A DNA stretch of 64,000 bases from DAHVFK01 sp963755395 (GCA_963755395.1 CAVWJJ010000003.1:434001-498000), one strand, 5' to 3'. Counted from the stretch's first letter, positions 27,366-39,826 are shown. Translations and numbers: made by a program. The notes: generated by a model from the letters alone, not told the origin.

Positions 27366-28127
27366 CTACAGAGGTTTGGGTTCGCCGAGGGCGAACCCCT
27401 GGGCAAAATCGATGTTCAGCAAGGAAAGCAGCCCGAGCGCCTCGATCCGCTCCACCGACTCGGCAATCATCTTCATGCCTAGCGCGCGGCAGGTCTCTCC
27501 CAGCCTACGCAGCCTCTCCAGCGCGTCGGGATTCGGGTCAGCCCGCAGCGCGCTGGCTCCGTTGACCTTCAGGTAGCGCACGCCAACGTCGTACAGCCGG
27601 CCGATCTCATCGCCGTCATGGGATACGCCCGACACCGCCACCACGCAGCCGAGCGCGGTCAAAGCCGAAACCGCGGCGCTGAACTCTGCCGGCCGCTGCG
27701 CCGTCTCGTCGAGCGGAATTTCGAGCATCAGGCGCCGCGCCAGGTCGGTCGCACCGCCGAGCTCGGCCGCAACGAAGTCGGGGAAGGTCTTGTCGACGAG
27801 CGCTTCGGCGGACAGATTGATGCTGAATCGCGGCGCGACGACGCTGCCTTGCGCGGCGCTGCGCAGCTTTCGGATCGCCGTCGACACGACCCACCGGTCG
27901 AGCAACGGCATCAATCCCGCATCCTGCAGCACGGGAATGAAGGATCCGGGCGGAAGCAGACCTTCCTCTTCGTCGCGGAATCGCACCAGCACCTCGAAGA
28001 AGTGTTGTTCCCCCTGTGGCGCCTCCACCGGCACGATCGGCTGGCAATACAGAAGAAAGCGGTCGCGCGTCAGCGCGCCGGTCAGATAGGCCACAGCGGC
28101 CTCACGGTCAAATGAATTTTCTGTCAC
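27366..28127 (-). CDS. Degenerate EAL-domain protein
   Basis: The 253-residue protein has the EAL fold of cyclic-di-GMP phosphodiesterases, but several catalytic motifs are altered. The first motif reads EVLVRF instead of EALLRW. INLSAEAL keeps the metal-binding Asn and LEIPLDET keeps a Glu. The DDFGTG loop is missing, replaced by SGVSHDGDE, and LKIDG has become LKVNG. AESVE and QGFALG remain. It probably does not cleave cyclic-di-GMP and may bind it or a protein instead. No other domain is present. The start is GTG. Confidence 0.82.
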   Translation of the reverse strand: MTENSFDREAAVAYLTGALTRDRFLLYCQPIVPVEAPQGEQHFFEVLVRFRDEEEGLLPPGSFIPVLQDAGLMPLLDRWVVSTAIRKLRSAAQGSVVAPRFSINLSAEALVDKTFPDFVAAELGGATDLARRLMLEIPLDETAQRPAEFSAAVSALTALGCVVAVSGVSHDGDEIGRLYDVGVRYLKVNGASALRADPNPDALERLRRLGETCRALGMKMIAESVERIEALGLLSLLNIDFAQGFALGEPKPL

Positions 28128-28222
28128 CCTTCGTCCTCGGCAAATGCACTATTCTTCTTCCCTGCCCCGACTATACCGCGTTCAGCAAAGCGGCGAGCGC
28201 GACGTCTCTGAGCTGGGTCATA

Positions 28223-29194
28223 TCATGTACGACGACTCACGCGTTCGACGCCCTGCTCGAGCGCGTCGAGCAAAGCCTCTAACCGCGCTGGCTCCACGTG
28301 GTCGATGCCGCCCGCCTCGCGCCGTCCGCCGCCGCCGAATGCGCGACAGAAGCGCGCGGCCGAAAACTCGTCGCCGCGCGGCGCGCGCACGCTGACCGTG
28401 AAGCCTCCACGCGTGTTCGGCGCCACGACGGCATGCGCTCGCTCGGGTGCAACGGCCGCCAACCGATTGGCGAAGCTGCCGCTGACGCGCCGCGCCCACG
28501 ACGCGTTCGGCAGGACGTACGCGTCCGCGTGCTCCGAAGCACGGTGCGGGGCGAGCGCCAGTGCCCGCGCGAGGTCGGCCCGGCGCTCGTCGTCCAGCCG
28601 CCTCAGCAGCGGTTCGCCATCGAGCAGCCGGAACGGGTCGGGGAAGCGGCTTACGCTGCGGTAGAGTTCCGCGGGAGGCACCAGCAGATCGGCTTCATCG
28701 TCGCCGTAAGCGTTGTAGTTCAAGTTCTCACCGAGCGCGCGCAGCGCGGCAAGGGGCTCTGCCTGCAGGCTCAGCTCCGATGCCAGTCGCAGAGCGGCTT
28801 CGGGCATTGCATCGCCGAATGCCGCGACCACGGCCCAGGCTCGGAATCGCCCATTCAGGTATCGATCGACCAGAATGCTGGTGCAGACGCCGGCCGACTC
28901 GTCGATGTGCGGCTCGAAAGCCGGGTGCGACGGAACCTCGCCGGCGGCGTGGTGATCGAAGTAGCGGACGCTTGCGCCGCGTTTCAGCAACGCCATCAGC
29001 GCTGCTCGATTGCGCTCGAGCGAGATATCGAGCACCGTCACTCGGTCGCCAGCGTCCGCCCGCACACGCCGCAGCAGGCCGATGTCGCGCTTCACCCCCG
29101 TCACCAGCTCGGCATCCAGCGGCTCGGCCAGGCGCAACTGGTGCAGTGCGCAGATGCCGTCGGCGTCGCCGTTGAAGACGTCGATGTAGCGCAT
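28223..29194 (-). CDS. DHH/DHHA1 family phosphoesterase
   Basis: The 323-residue protein has the N-terminal DHH motifs FNGDADGICAL, VLDIS and FDHHAAG, which bind two metal ions. A C-terminal DHHA1 domain with GGGGRREAGG follows. This is the core of the RecJ/NrnA/GdpP superfamily without a RecJ OB domain. The substrate may be a short oligonucleotide or a nucleotide second messenger; I cannot tell which. It lies 5 bases after the kinase gene upstream and is probably co-transcribed with it. Confidence 0.82.
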   Translation of the reverse strand: MRYIDVFNGDADGICALHQLRLAEPLDAELVTGVKRDIGLLRRVRADAGDRVTVLDISLERNRAALMALLKRGASVRYFDHHAAGEVPSHPAFEPHIDESAGVCTSILVDRYLNGRFRAWAVVAAFGDAMPEAALRLASELSLQAEPLAALRALGENLNYNAYGDDEADLLVPPAELYRSVSRFPDPFRLLDGEPLLRRLDDERRADLARALALAPHRASEHADAYVLPNASWARRVSGSFANRLAAVAPERAHAVVAPNTRGGFTVSVRAPRGDEFSAARFCRAFGGGGRREAGGIDHVEPARLEALLDALEQGVERVSRRT

Positions 29195-29199
29195 ACCCG

Positions 29200-30762
29200 C
29201 TAGAATACCGGCAGCCCGAGACGGCGCGCGAGCGCCGCTACGGCGTCCGGCAGCGCGCGGCCGGCGTCGAAGCTAACGGAATTGGCCAGCTCGGCTGGCG
29301 TCAGCGGCTCAAGCGATGCGAGCTGATGCGCGAGCACATCCAGGTCCGCCTCGGAAGCATCCCTCGCATCCCGCCGCCGGGTCGCGACACGCTCGCGCAG
29401 CACGCCTTCTGGCGCCCCGCAGACCGCGATCGCGAACGGCACTGCTGACTTATGCGCCAGGGCGGCGAACGCGTCGCGCTGTGCCCGGGCCAGAAAGGTG
29501 GCGTCCACGATAGCGGCGTAGCCCGCCTCAAGAACCGCACCCGACAGCGTCGCCAGGCGCGCGTACGTCTGCGTCGTGAGATCCGGCGTATAGATTCCGG
29601 CGCCGAGCGTCGAACCGGTGCGTGCCTCCGCCTCGAGTCCCTGCAGGCGTTTGCGTTCCACGTCCGATCGTAGGCGCACCGCGCCGCAGGATTCGAGCAG
29701 TTCTTGCGCCACGGTCGTCTTGCCCGACCCCGCTACGCCGTGCATGACGATGAGCGCGCGCGGCGAACCCTCCGCCAGCACCTGCGCGAGACGCAGGTAC
29801 TCCGCGTATTCACGCCCGGCGCGGCCGCCCTGCTGCCGGTCGAGATTCGGCTGATGGGCCCTGATGCACGCGACCTTGGCACGCACCAGCGCGCGATACA
29901 CCAGGTAGTAGCGCAGCAGCGTCAGGCCGGCGTAGTCGCCTGTCGCCTCCAGGTAGCCGTTCAGGAAGCGCCATGCTAGCCGCGGCAGCCTGCGATCGAG
30001 CAGATCCATGACCAGGAACGCGACCTCGTTCATGACGTCGATCCATCGCAACGCCTCGTTGAACTCGATCCCGTCGAAAGGCGTCGGCTCGCCGTCCAGC
30101 AACGCAATGTTGCCCAGGTGCAGGTCGCCATGGCATTCGCGCACGAAGCCGCCCGCCTTGCGCGCGTCGAACGCCGCTCGCAGGCGAGCATGTTCGCGCA
30201 GCGTCCAGCCGCGCAGCCGCTCCAGCTCCGCCACGCCGGTATCGGCGCCGATCAGGGCCTCGATCTGGTCGAAATTCTGCTGCGCGGGCGCCAGGACTTC
30301 GGCCGCCGAACCGAACGGCCGCGCGGCATCCACTCGCGCGACGCGCGAGTGGAACGCAGCTATGACGCGCGCGAGCGCGTCGATGTGCTCGATGCCGAGC
30401 GTGCCGCCCTGTGCCATGCGGCTGAGCAGCGCCTCCTGCGGGAAGCGGCGCATCTTGACCGCATACTCGATCGGCCGGCCCTCGCCGTCGATACGCGGAT
30501 CCGCATCGCTGCCCGCGATCGGCACCACCGAGAGGTAAAGCTGCGGCGCGGTGCGTCGATTCAGCCGCAGCTCCTCCTCACAGTAGAACCGCCTCGCCGC
30601 CAGGCTGCCGAAATCGAGAAAGCCGAGGTTGACCGGCTTCTTCACCTTGTAGGCATAGTCGCCGGCCAGCAGCACCCAGGAGATGTGAGTTTCCAGCAGC
30701 TCAACCCGCTCCGCCGGATGCGGATAGCGTTTCGGGTCGCGCAGCAGCTCGATCGATTGCAT
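29200..30762 (-). CDS. Two-domain protein: aminoglycoside phosphotransferase-like kinase plus AAA/gluconokinase-type P-loop kinase
   Basis: The 520-residue protein has an N-terminal APH-like domain with the Brenner motif ECHGDLHLGNI and a following metal Asp in FDGIEFNE. From about residue 335 there is a small-molecule kinase domain with Walker A HGVAGSGKTT. This fusion family is widespread and poorly characterised. It is unlikely to be an antibiotic resistance gene, because it is conserved in chromosomal settings and lacks resistance context. The substrates are unknown. Confidence 0.78.
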   Translation of the reverse strand: MQSIELLRDPKRYPHPAERVELLETHISWVLLAGDYAYKVKKPVNLGFLDFGSLAARRFYCEEELRLNRRTAPQLYLSVVPIAGSDADPRIDGEGRPIEYAVKMRRFPQEALLSRMAQGGTLGIEHIDALARVIAAFHSRVARVDAARPFGSAAEVLAPAQQNFDQIEALIGADTGVAELERLRGWTLREHARLRAAFDARKAGGFVRECHGDLHLGNIALLDGEPTPFDGIEFNEALRWIDVMNEVAFLVMDLLDRRLPRLAWRFLNGYLEATGDYAGLTLLRYYLVYRALVRAKVACIRAHQPNLDRQQGGRAGREYAEYLRLAQVLAEGSPRALIVMHGVAGSGKTTVAQELLESCGAVRLRSDVERKRLQGLEAEARTGSTLGAGIYTPDLTTQTYARLATLSGAVLEAGYAAIVDATFLARAQRDAFAALAHKSAVPFAIAVCGAPEGVLRERVATRRRDARDASEADLDVLAHQLASLEPLTPAELANSVSFDAGRALPDAVAALARRLGLPVF

Positions 30763-30819
30763 AGGTGAACAGTTTAGACGAGGCGTCGACCGGCCCCGCC
30801 GGGTGTATCGTCGGGAGAC

Positions 30820-32088
<1,269 letters not shown>

Positions 32089-32406
32089 GAAAGGATGATC
32101 TCCGCTGGCGCCTCGCCGACGTTGCGGATGCCGTGCACCGCGCCCTTCGGTACGACCGACAGCCCGCCCGCCTTCATTCGCACGCGTTCCTCGCCAATGC
32201 GGCACTCCACCTCGCCGCGCACCACGTAGATCGACTCCTCGCAATTGGCGTGGATATGCGTGTCGGTGCCGTTGGCGGGCGGCAGCGTCATGCGCGCGAG
32301 CGAAAGCTCGCGGCTGTTGCCCACCTCGTCGTTGGCCAGCCACTCGATCGTGCCCCAGGCAAACTCGTTTCGGATCGGCTTCATCGATGCCTTCATGCGG
32401 TTCTCC

Positions 32407-34734
32407 TCATCGCTGCTCGACCGCCATGGCGCGCGGATTGCCCTTGCCCGCTGCCGCGAGCGCCTGCCATACGCGGTGCGGGCTGGCCGGCATGTCGAAG
32501 TGCGTCACGCCCGCGCCACGCAGCGCGTCCAGAATCGCGTTCATGATGCACGGCATGGAGCCGGTGACGCCGGCCTCGCCGACACCCTTGGCGCCGAGCG
32601 GATTGGTCTTGGTGGGCACCGGGTGGTGCGTCACCCTCAGGGCGTCGACCAGAATAGCGCGCGGCATGGGGTAATCCATGAAGCTGCCGCTGAGCAGCTG
32701 TCCGGTGTCGCGGTCGTAGAGCGCCTGCTCACCCAGGATGTGGCCGGCGCCCTGCGTGATGCCGCCCTGCATCTGGCCCTCGACCAACTGGTGGTTGATG
32801 ATGTTGCCGGCGTCGTCGCAGGCGAGGTAGGACACCACCTCGACGGTCCCCGTCTCGGGCTCGATTTCCACCTCCGCAACGTGGCAGCCGTTCGGAAATG
32901 TCGATCCCACCTTCTTGTCTTTCAGGTCGACGTCCAGCGCGCCGCGGTGCTTCTTCGCCAGCGCGGTGATCGCAATCTCGCGGTCGGTCCCCTTGACGCG
33001 GTAGCGGCCGTCGACGAACTCGACGTCGGCCTGGGCCACCTCCAGGTCGTCGGCCGCGAGTGCCATGCCCTTCTTGATCACCTCCTCCGACGCCAGCAGC
33101 ATCACGCTGCCCACCCCGTGCAGCGAGCGCGACCCTCCGGTCGGATTGCCGGTCAGATTCATGTCGGGGTCGGCGGTGCGCAACCGGATCGATTCCATCG
33201 GCACGCCAAGCGCGCCAGCGACGATCTGCGCGAACACGGTCTCGTGGCCCTGACCGTGGTTGTGCGAGGTGGCGCGCAGCGTGATTCGGGCCTGCTCGTC
33301 CCACGATACCTGCACCTGGTCGTAGGGCGCGAAGCCGCCCGAGCCGGTGGCCTCGATGTAGTTCGCGATGCCGCGCCCGCGCAAGCGGCCGCGCTTGGCC
33401 GATGCGGCGCGGCGCGCCTCGAACCCCTTCCAGTCCGCCGCCTTCAGCGCGTCGGTCAGCACGCCCTCGAAGTCGCCGCAGTCGTACTCGAACCCGGTCG
33501 CGATCTTGTAGGGGAAGGCGCTCTTCGGCACCAGGTTGCGGCGCCTGAACTCTGCCGGGTCAATCTTCATTTCGTAGGCCGCCTGATCGACCAGCCGCTC
33601 GATCGCGTACGAGCTTACCGGCCGACCGGCACCGCGATAAGCGGCGGTGGGCACCGTATTGGTCAACGCCAGCCGGGCGCGCACGTAGATCGCCTGCACG
33701 TCGTACACTCCGCTCGCCACGTTCACCAGGTTGACGGTGTTGACGAAGGTGCCGGTGAAGGCGACGTAGGCGCCGAGATTGCAGACGAAATCGAACCGCA
33801 TGCCGAGGATGCGCCCGGAATCGTCGAGCGCCATCTCGCCGCGGTGCACGACGTCGCGCGCCTGCTCGTCGGAGAGGAACACGTCGGAGCGCGTGCCGAC
33901 CCATTTCACGGGCCGGCCGAGCTTCTTGGCCGCGATCAGTACGGCGCAATATTCGGGATAGGCGTTGAAGCGAACGCCGAACCCGCCACCGACCTCCTCC
34001 GCGATCACGCGCACCTTTTCCGGCACCACGCCCAGCACGACGGCGATCTGGCCGCGCATCGCCGAAGCGCCCTGAGTGCAGGCATACAGCTGGTACACAC
34101 CGGCCGCCGCGTCGTAAATGCCGGTGCAGGCGCGCGGCTCCATCGGGTTGCCCACCACGCGCGTGTGATAGGCGCTGAGCGACACCACGCGCGCCGCACG
34201 CTCGAATGCCGCATGGGTGGCCGCCTCGTTGCCGCCAGCGAAGTCGAGCAGGAGATTGCCGGGGATGTTGTCGTGCAACTGCGGCGCGCCAGGGGCAATG
34301 GCGTCCTGCGCCGCGACCACCGCGGGCAGGTCCTCGTACTCGATCAGCACGACCTCGGCCGCATCTTGCGCCTGCATGCGTGACTCCGCGATCACCAGCG
34401 CAACCGGCTCGCCGACGTGGCGCACCTTCCCCTGCGCCAGTGCAGGCCGGTGTACCTTGGGCTGCTCGGAGCCATCGCGTCCCTTGACCGGCGCGGCCGC
34501 GGGCAGCCCCTGGGCCCCGGCCTCCGCCACGTCCTGCCCGGTGAGCACCGCGATGACGCCCGGCATCGCCAGCGCCGCGTCGACATCGATCGAGACGATC
34601 CTGGCGTGCGGCCGATCGGAACGCAGGAAGTGCGCATGGGCCTGCTGTGGAAAGCCCCAGTCGGAGACGTAGCGTCCCCGCCCCTTCAGCATGCGCTCGT
34701 CTTCCAGCCTGCCTTTGCTGCCGAAGCTTTGCAT
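32407..34734 (-). CDS. Xanthine dehydrogenase family molybdenum-binding subunit (CoxL form II type)
   Basis: The 775-residue protein matches the large, molybdopterin-cytosine-dinucleotide-binding subunit of aldehyde/CO/xanthine dehydrogenases. It has GGGFGVRF, the active-loop AYRGAGRP (form II rather than the CO-oxidising AYxCSFR), and the catalytic Glu region GAKGVGEAG near the end. The small [2Fe-2S] subunit and the FAD subunit normally beside it are absent within several kilobases. The start is ATG 34734; a longer frame overlaps the usp gene in another frame. The substrate is unknown. Confidence 0.87.
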   Translation of the reverse strand: MQSFGSKGRLEDERMLKGRGRYVSDWGFPQQAHAHFLRSDRPHARIVSIDVDAALAMPGVIAVLTGQDVAEAGAQGLPAAAPVKGRDGSEQPKVHRPALAQGKVRHVGEPVALVIAESRMQAQDAAEVVLIEYEDLPAVVAAQDAIAPGAPQLHDNIPGNLLLDFAGGNEAATHAAFERAARVVSLSAYHTRVVGNPMEPRACTGIYDAAAGVYQLYACTQGASAMRGQIAVVLGVVPEKVRVIAEEVGGGFGVRFNAYPEYCAVLIAAKKLGRPVKWVGTRSDVFLSDEQARDVVHRGEMALDDSGRILGMRFDFVCNLGAYVAFTGTFVNTVNLVNVASGVYDVQAIYVRARLALTNTVPTAAYRGAGRPVSSYAIERLVDQAAYEMKIDPAEFRRRNLVPKSAFPYKIATGFEYDCGDFEGVLTDALKAADWKGFEARRAASAKRGRLRGRGIANYIEATGSGGFAPYDQVQVSWDEQARITLRATSHNHGQGHETVFAQIVAGALGVPMESIRLRTADPDMNLTGNPTGGSRSLHGVGSVMLLASEEVIKKGMALAADDLEVAQADVEFVDGRYRVKGTDREIAITALAKKHRGALDVDLKDKKVGSTFPNGCHVAEVEIEPETGTVEVVSYLACDDAGNIINHQLVEGQMQGGITQGAGHILGEQALYDRDTGQLLSGSFMDYPMPRAILVDALRVTHHPVPTKTNPLGAKGVGEAGVTGSMPCIMNAILDALRGAGVTHFDMPASPHRVWQALAAAGKGNPRAMAVEQR

Positions 34735-34754
34735 TCCGTATCGGGAGATGAAAT

Positions 34755-35195
34755 TCAGATCTGCGACAGTGCGATCAGGATGCTGCAGGGCGCATAGTCG
34801 ATCAACGAGGCACCCACCGAGCCCTTCCACCAGCGAGCCGCGAACGAGGTCTTCTGATTGTGGCCGATTACGATCAGATCGACGCCCAGCTCCTTCGCTA
34901 GGCGGCAGATCTCCTCGACCGGCTCGCCCACGGCCAGGTGCCCGGAGGCCTTGAATCCCTTCTGCGTGAGCGAGGCGATGCCCTCGTCCAGGACCGCCTG
35001 GGTGCGCTTCTTTTCCTCCTCCAGCAGTTCCTCCGGCACGAAGCCCTCGGTGAGGAACAGGCTCGGCGGCATGCTCGCGACCGCCAGCAGGTGGGTCTCC
35101 GAACCCAGGAAGTCCGCCAGCTCTCCGCACTCGAGCAGCGCGCGCTTGCCGTCCTGGGACCCGTTGTAGGCCAGAAGGATCTTGCGATACTTCAT
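34755..35195 (-). CDS. Universal stress protein, UspA family
   Basis: The 146-residue single Usp domain has the N-terminal ILLAYNGSQDGKRAL and the nucleotide-binding region GHNQKTSF...KGSVGASL near the end, so ATP binding is possible. It has a strong AAGGAG ribosome site. It is the first gene of the operon with coxL and the cupin. Confidence 0.9.
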   Translation of the reverse strand: MKYRKILLAYNGSQDGKRALLECGELADFLGSETHLLAVASMPPSLFLTEGFVPEELLEEEKKRTQAVLDEGIASLTQKGFKASGHLAVGEPVEEICRLAKELGVDLIVIGHNQKTSFAARWWKGSVGASLIDYAPCSILIALSQI

Positions 35196-35296
35196 ATGCG
35201 GGCTCCTTGCGGGTTGGCGGGGCTAGCGAAACGATTATAGCCTCAGCCCGGGCCGGCGTAGGCAGCCGCTAGAATCGGAGTTTTAGGACCCCCGTC

Positions 35297-36793
35297 ATGT
35301 TAGACGCTTCCCGCAGCGACCTCGTCGCCGGCGTCGCCGGCAGCGGCACCATGGGGCGCGGCATCGTCCAGGTGCTGGCGCAGTGCGGCGTGCGCGCGCT
35401 GGTGTTCGACGCGCAGCCCGGCGCCGCGGCCAAGGCCCGCGCCGCGATCGCGCAGGCACTCGCCAGGCTGGTCGACAAGGGCCGCCTCAAGCAGTCCGAG
35501 GCCGACGCCGCGATGGCGCGCGTCGAAGTCGTCGATTCGCTTTCGGCCTTTGCTCCCTGCCAGGTGGTGATCGAGGCCATCATCGAGAAGCTCGGAGCGA
35601 AGCAGGAGCTGTTCCGGGCGCTCGAGGACGTCGTCGCCGAGTCCTGCATCATCGCCTCCAACACTTCGTCGCTGTCGGTGACCGCGATGGCCGCTGCCTG
35701 CCGCCTGCCGGGGCGCGTCGCCGGCTATCACTTCTTCAACCCGGTGCCGGTAATGAAGATCGTCGAAGTGGTCGACGGCGTGCTGACCGAGCCCTGGGTG
35801 GGCGAGGCGCTGTGCGCTCTCGCCCGGCGCTACGGCCACACCCCGGTGCGCTGCAACGACACGCCGGGCTTTATCGTCAACCACGCCGGGCGCGCCTACG
35901 TGCCCGAATCGCTTCGCGTGCTGGCCGAGGGCGTTGCGGACTACGCCACCATCGATCGCATCCTGGTCGACGCCGCGGGCTTTCGCCTCGGGCCCTTCGG
36001 TCTGATGGACCTGGTGGGGCTCGACGTGACGCACGCGGTGATGCGCTCCATGTACCAGCAGTACTACGAGGAGCCAAAGTACAAGCCGTCGTACCTGAAC
36101 GAGCCGCGCGTCGCGGCTGGACTGCACGGGCGCAAGACCGGGCGCGGCTGGTACGTCTACGGCAAGGACGGCGCGGCCGAGAAAGTTCCGGAGCAGTCCG
36201 TGCCGGCCGCCGCGCCGGGTCCGGTATGGTGCGTGCCGGAGCTGAAGGAGTTGCTGCTCAAGCTCGGCGCGAAGTTCGCCGGCGACCCCTCGGGCGCAGC
36301 GGTATGCTTCTGCGCGCCGCTCGGGCGCGACGCGACCGCGAGCGCGCTGGAGCTCGGGCTGGACCCGAGTCGCACAGTCGCCGTCGACTCCCTGTTCGGA
36401 TTCGCCAGGCGGCGCACGCTGATGACCACGCCGGTGACCACGCCCGCCGCGCGCGACGCGGCGCACGCGCTGCTCGCCGCCGACGGCGTGCCGGTCTCGC
36501 TGATCCGCGATTCCGGCGGCTTCGTCGCCCAGCGCGTGGTGGCCCACGTGGTGAACGTCGGCTGCGACATCGTGCAGCAGCGGATCGCCTCCCCCGAGGA
36601 CCTCGACCGCGCGGTGATGCTCGGCCTGGGCTATCCGCGCGGCCCGCTCGCCATGGGCGACGCCATCGGCCCGGCTCGGGTCCTCGCGATCCTCGAGGCC
36701 ATGCACGACTTTTACCAGGAGCCTCGCTACCGGCCCAGCCCGTGGCTCACCCGCCGCGCCAGGCTGGGCGTTTCCCTCCTCACCCCGGAGTAA
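35297..36793 (+). CDS. paaH: 3-hydroxyacyl-CoA dehydrogenase
   Basis: NAD-dependent oxidation of 3-hydroxyacyl-CoA. The 498-residue protein has the NAD loop AGSGTMGRGIVQV. The catalytic His lies in GYHFFNPVPVMKIVE, and a first C-terminal 3HCDH domain includes NDTPGFIVNHAGR. A second, related 3HCDH domain fills residues 400-490. This length is typical of the PaaH/PaaC type. It is followed 5 bases later by a thiolase and then glutaryl-CoA dehydrogenase, pointing to dicarboxylyl-CoA or aromatic degradation. Confidence 0.88.
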   Translation: MLDASRSDLVAGVAGSGTMGRGIVQVLAQCGVRALVFDAQPGAAAKARAAIAQALARLVDKGRLKQSEADAAMARVEVVDSLSAFAPCQVVIEAIIEKLGAKQELFRALEDVVAESCIIASNTSSLSVTAMAAACRLPGRVAGYHFFNPVPVMKIVEVVDGVLTEPWVGEALCALARRYGHTPVRCNDTPGFIVNHAGRAYVPESLRVLAEGVADYATIDRILVDAAGFRLGPFGLMDLVGLDVTHAVMRSMYQQYYEEPKYKPSYLNEPRVAAGLHGRKTGRGWYVYGKDGAAEKVPEQSVPAAAPGPVWCVPELKELLLKLGAKFAGDPSGAAVCFCAPLGRDATASALELGLDPSRTVAVDSLFGFARRRTLMTTPVTTPAARDAAHALLAADGVPVSLIRDSGGFVAQRVVAHVVNVGCDIVQQRIASPEDLDRAVMLGLGYPRGPLAMGDAIGPARVLAILEAMHDFYQEPRYRPSPWLTRRARLGVSLLTPE

Positions 36794-36798
36794 CGAAA

Positions 36799-38007
36799 AT
36801 GCTCGACGCCTACATCTACGACGGACTGCGCTCCCCGATCGGGCGCCACGCCGGCCAGCTCTCGCCGCTGCGCCCCGACGATCTCGCCGGCGAGGTGATC
36901 AGGGAGGTTGTGGCGCGCAACGGCATCGATCCGAAAGAGATCTCGGACGTGGTGCTCGGCTGCGTGACGCAGTCGGGCGAGGATTGCCGCAACGTGGCGC
37001 GGTTTGCCGCGCTGCTTGCCGGCCTTCCTCCGACCACGCCAGGGGTAACGGTAAACCGCCTGTGCGCGAGCGGCCTGCAGGCCGTCGCCGACGCGGCGCG
37101 CGCGATCACCTGCGGCGAAGGTGAGCTGTACATCGCCGGCGGAGTCGAGAGCATGACGCGCGCGCCCTACGTCATGGCCAAGTCCGAGACGCCCTACGGC
37201 CGCGACGTGAAGCTGTACGACACCACGATCGGCTCGCGCTTCCCGAACCCGCGCTTCGCCAAGCAGTACGGCGACCAATCGATGCCCCAGACCGGCGACA
37301 ACGTGGCGAAGGATTTCGGCATCACGCGCGAGCAGGCCGACGCGTTCGCCCTCGCCTCACAGCAGAAGTACGCCAGAGCCGAGGCCGAAGGCTTCTACAA
37401 GGGCGAGATTCTGCCGGTCGCGCTGCCAGCGAAGAAAAGAGACGCGCCGCCCGCGATGGTCGAGGTCGACGAGCACCCGCGCCGCGACTCGAGCATGGAA
37501 TCGCTCGCGCGTCTGAAGCCGCTGTTCGAAGGCGGCGTGGTGACCGCGGGCAACGCCTCCGGCGTGAACGACGGCGCCGCGGCGCTGGTGGTGGCGAGCC
37601 GCGCCTGGGGCGAGAGGCACGGAAAGAAGCCGATGGCGAAGATCCTCTCGGCCGCCTCGGCGGGCGTTGAGCCGCGCATCATGGGCGTCGGCCCCGCCTA
37701 CGCGATCCCGCTCGCGCTCGAGCGCGCCGGGCTCGCGCTCGGGGACCTCGAGATCATCGAGATCAACGAAGCCTTCGCCAGCCAGGTGCTCGGCTGCCTC
37801 AAACTGATGGGCGTCGACGCCAAGGACCCGCGCGTCAACCCGAACGGCGGCGCGATTGCGATCGGCCATCCGCTCGGCTGCTCGGGCGCGCGCCTCGCGC
37901 TGACGGTGGCGCGCGAAATGCAGGCGAGCGGCGCCAGGCACGCCGCAGTTTCGCTCTGCATCGGCGTCGGGCAGGGGCTTGCCGTGATTCTGGAGCGCGT
38001 AAACTAG
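36799..38007 (+). CDS. Acetyl-CoA acyltransferase, 3-oxoadipyl-CoA thiolase type
   Basis: The 402-residue thiolase has the nucleophilic cysteine C89 in NRLCASGLQA. NEAFASQ and GHPLGCSGAR follow, and the second catalytic cysteine is C387 in SLCIGVGQG. Length and N-terminus fit the PcaF/PaaJ branch that splits 3-oxoadipyl-CoA into succinyl-CoA and acetyl-CoA. A general beta-ketothiolase is the alternative. The start is ATG 36799. The much longer open frame upstream is in the shadow of the dehydrogenase gene. Confidence 0.9.
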   Translation: MLDAYIYDGLRSPIGRHAGQLSPLRPDDLAGEVIREVVARNGIDPKEISDVVLGCVTQSGEDCRNVARFAALLAGLPPTTPGVTVNRLCASGLQAVADAARAITCGEGELYIAGGVESMTRAPYVMAKSETPYGRDVKLYDTTIGSRFPNPRFAKQYGDQSMPQTGDNVAKDFGITREQADAFALASQQKYARAEAEGFYKGEILPVALPAKKRDAPPAMVEVDEHPRRDSSMESLARLKPLFEGGVVTAGNASGVNDGAAALVVASRAWGERHGKKPMAKILSAASAGVEPRIMGVGPAYAIPLALERAGLALGDLEIIEINEAFASQVLGCLKLMGVDAKDPRVNPNGGAIAIGHPLGCSGARLALTVAREMQASGARHAAVSLCIGVGQGLAVILERVN

Positions 38008-38022
38008 CGCCAGGAGGTCGAT

Positions 38023-39222
<1,200 letters not shown>

Positions 39223-39224
39223 GC

Positions 39225-39826
39225 GTGCGCACGCGCACCTTCGCCTTCGCCTTCGCGCTGCTTGCCTTTGCGCCGGCCGCCCCGGCGCAACCCGCCAACG
39301 GCGTGCTGCTGGTCGCCAAGCCGACCATCGTCGACCCGAACTTCAGCCGCACCGTGGTGCTGGTTACGCAGGCGCCAGACGCCGAAACCGTCGGCGTCAT
39401 CCTCAACCGCCCCGTGCCGCTCGCGGCGAGCGAAGTGCTCCCCCCCGAGCTGCCGGGCGATAACTACCACGATCCGGTCTACTACGGCGGGCCCGTGCTA
39501 CGGCAGGTGATCGTCGCGCTGTTCCACGCCGACCGGCCGCCCCCCGCACCCGCCTTCCACGTGCTCAAGGACGTCTACTTGTCGATGCATCCGGATAACA
39601 TCAGGATGCTGCTCGAGAGTAAGCGCGACCATTACCGGCTCTATGCCGGCTTCGCCGGCTGGGCGCCGGGCCAGCTCGAGGCCGAACTCGAAGGCGACGG
39701 CTGGTACGTGCTGCCCGCGGAAGAGGACCTGCTGTTCAGGAAGGACACTGCGGGGCTGTGGCAGGAACTGCTGCGCGAGGCGAGCAGCCCGCGCGCCTCG
39801 CGCTCGATCAAGCGAAAAGGCCCCGC

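Noticed and set aside
29200..30762. Aminoglycoside resistance gene
   Set aside because: Only the kinase fold and Brenner motif match; the fusion to a P-loop kinase and the chromosomal context fit a housekeeping family.
34735..35130. Extension of the CoxL-type protein into usp
   Set aside because: It overlaps a well-supported Usp gene in another frame, and the CoxL family start matches ATG 34734.
35383..36798. Long N-terminal extension of the thiolase frame
   Set aside because: Arg-rich out-of-frame translation of the 3-hydroxyacyl-CoA dehydrogenase; the thiolase begins at 36799.
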